Shown here piece after piece: positions 63,014 to 64,000 of a DNA stretch of 64,000 nt. The notes beneath the pieces were generated by a model that did not search any database, was not told the DNA's origin, and saw only the letters and a list, made by a program, of their open reading frames with translations. This stretch comes from Chryseobacterium sp. 52 (GTDB lineage Bacteria > Bacteroidota > Bacteroidia > Flavobacteriales > Weeksellaceae). The stretch spans positions 2,460,001 to 2,524,000 of the forward strand of contig NZ_PEEX01000001.1 of assembly GCF_002754245.1 (NCBI RefSeq), in the 5' to 3' direction. The translations under genes and the position numbers were made by a program. Each line of letters opens with the position of its first letter. Positions within the stretch are counted from its first letter, which is position 1.

Positions 63014-64000
63014 ATGATCACCAAAAGATTAACTTTATTCTTCCTGTTCTTATCATTAACTGCTTTTTGTCAGAAGAACATTATTAAGCTTCCAATCAGT
63101 TTTCATTCGGGCTATGGGGCTTTTAATTTTAGTTATGTGAACCTGACATTCGATGATATTCCAAAAGAATATCCATTATATAAATCCCTTTCTTTATATA
63201 AGTATAAAAATATTCCTTCAGATCTATCCAAAATAGAAAGAGGACTGGTGATGATAGATCCAGAGCAGTTAATCAACCAGGCTTACATTTCGCACGATAT
63301 TACAAAAGAAGAATACACAGAATTATTATCATATGCTCCCGTAAATAACTTACGTAAATATAGCAAGACTCCTATTGCTTCTGTATTACTTTTCATAAAA
63401 GGAATAGATCATAATGGTAAAGAAGTAGTGATTGTAGATTGTAATAATAACGGTGATTTTGCTGATGAAACAGCTTTTGAGATTGAAGATTTTGGAAAAC
63501 AAAATAAAATTGTAGACATCAGAAAATTAAAAACAATAAGATTTGAAATTTTTAATGGGCGACGTGTAGTTTCTAAGGTGATTCCTATGAGGATTTTTAA
63601 ACTAGATAAACAATATCTTTACAATTTCCCTCAATTTGCAACTGCACAACTAAAAATTGATAAGAAGATTTATCAAATCGCTGTAACGGGTAATTTTTTA
63701 TATCCTGCATTCACTTCGTTTAGTTTAGGTCTTAATAATGGGAATACAATTAAAGATGGCTTAATATTAAAAAAATCAGGACTCTTGTCTTTAGGTATGT
63801 CGCAATACCAGATAATAGGCATCGATCCCGCAAGCAATCTGCTAGTCCTAAAAAAATTATCTAAAAATATCAAAACAATTAACCAGCCAGGTTTTGAAGC
63901 GCCGTCTATAGAGGGTAAGGAAATACTATCGTCAATACCAGTGAAGCTCAAAGACCATCAGGGGAAGTATGTTTATTTGGACTTTTGGGGAAGTTGGTGC
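63014..64000 (+). CDS. TlpA-like thioredoxin protein, exported (3' end outside window)
   Basis: Begins MITKRLTLFFLFLSLTAFCQ, a signal peptide, and stays open for 329 codons to the window end. The last residues read VYLDFWGSWC, the start of a thioredoxin-type active site (WCxxC), so a thioredoxin domain is cut off. The first 300 residues form an N-terminal domain that I do not recognise, with VDCNNNGDFADE resembling a calcium-type loop. Architecture is like TlpA/AhpC-type disulfide reductases with long N-terminal domains in Bacteroidetes. Confidence 0.78.
   Translation, partial: MITKRLTLFFLFLSLTAFCQKNIIKLPISFHSGYGAFNFSYVNLTFDDIPKEYPLYKSLSLYKYKNIPSDLSKIERGLVMIDPEQLINQAYISHDITKEEYTELLSYAPVNNLRKYSKTPIASVLLFIKGIDHNGKEVVIVDCNNNGDFADETAFEIEDFGKQNKIVDIRKLKTIRFEIFNGRRVVSKVIPMRIFKLDKQYLYNFPQFATAQLKIDKKIYQIAVTGNFLYPAFTSFSLGLNNGNTIKDGLILKKSGLLSLGMSQYQIIGIDPASNLLVLKKLSKNIKTINQPGFEAPSIEGKEILSSIPVKLKDHQGKYVYLDFWGSWC

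Overview
The window is a chromosomal segment of a flavobacterium, most likely a Chryseobacterium-like member of the Weeksellaceae. The evidence is the low GC content, promoters of the Bacteroidetes type (TAnnTTTG), a succinyl/acetylornithine-type arginine pathway, type IX secretion proteins (PorP/SprF and a gliding-type C-terminal sorting domain), and an RteC/TopB/DUF3945/DUF1896 integrative element typical of Bacteroidetes. The genus is inferred from protein style only, because no 16S gene is present.

Region 1 (1-14.4 kb) is arginine and pyrimidine biosynthesis. A near-complete arginine cluster runs argG(partial)-argC-argD-argF'-argB-argE-argH, all on the plus strand. It is followed by a convergent Lrp/AsnC regulator and then pyrB-carA-[four-helix-bundle gene]-carB. 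Upstream of pyrB is a compact leader with a 23-codon ORF, a GC-rich hairpin, a U-rich tract and a terminator whose stem starts inside the leader stop codon. This is the architecture of UTP-sensitive attenuation known from enterobacterial pyrBI. The carbamoyltransferase carries Val at position 90, which predicts N-succinylornithine as the substrate.

Region 2 (14.4-36.7 kb) is accessory and housekeeping DNA. A 2.6 kb insert at the 3' end of carB, bounded by a duplicated carB tail, carries a rhomboid protease and a frameshifted metallopeptidase. After it come two secreted metallopeptidases, a serine hydrolase, an alkylation-repair and stress cluster (Ada, Ogt, DinB, two Crp-like regulators, DUF2911, GNAT, cupin), hydrolases, holA, trxB and an acyltransferase. 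Three copies of an ~83 bp palindrome each sit between convergent genes. A ~260 bp tandem array (30-31 kb) has an inverted relative at 34.7-35.1 kb.

Region 3 (36.7 kb to at least 62.1 kb) is an integrative element inserted at a tRNA-Ser(UGA) gene. It has a tyrosine recombinase, small DNA-binding proteins, RteC, a DUF4099/DUF3945 protein, topoisomerase III, a small C5 cytosine methyltransferase, a histone H1-like protein, DUF1896, a 1786-residue methylase-helicase and a TraG/MobC-type coupling ATPase. Its cargo includes a thioredoxin-like lipoprotein, a TetR regulator, and a 1978-residue type IX-secreted repeat protein with its PorP/SprF partner. These last two lie directly downstream of the coupling-protein gene on the same strand. 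No relaxase or tra genes are visible, and I could not find the right end of the element. A GtrA protein and a truncated TlpA-like thioredoxin close the window.
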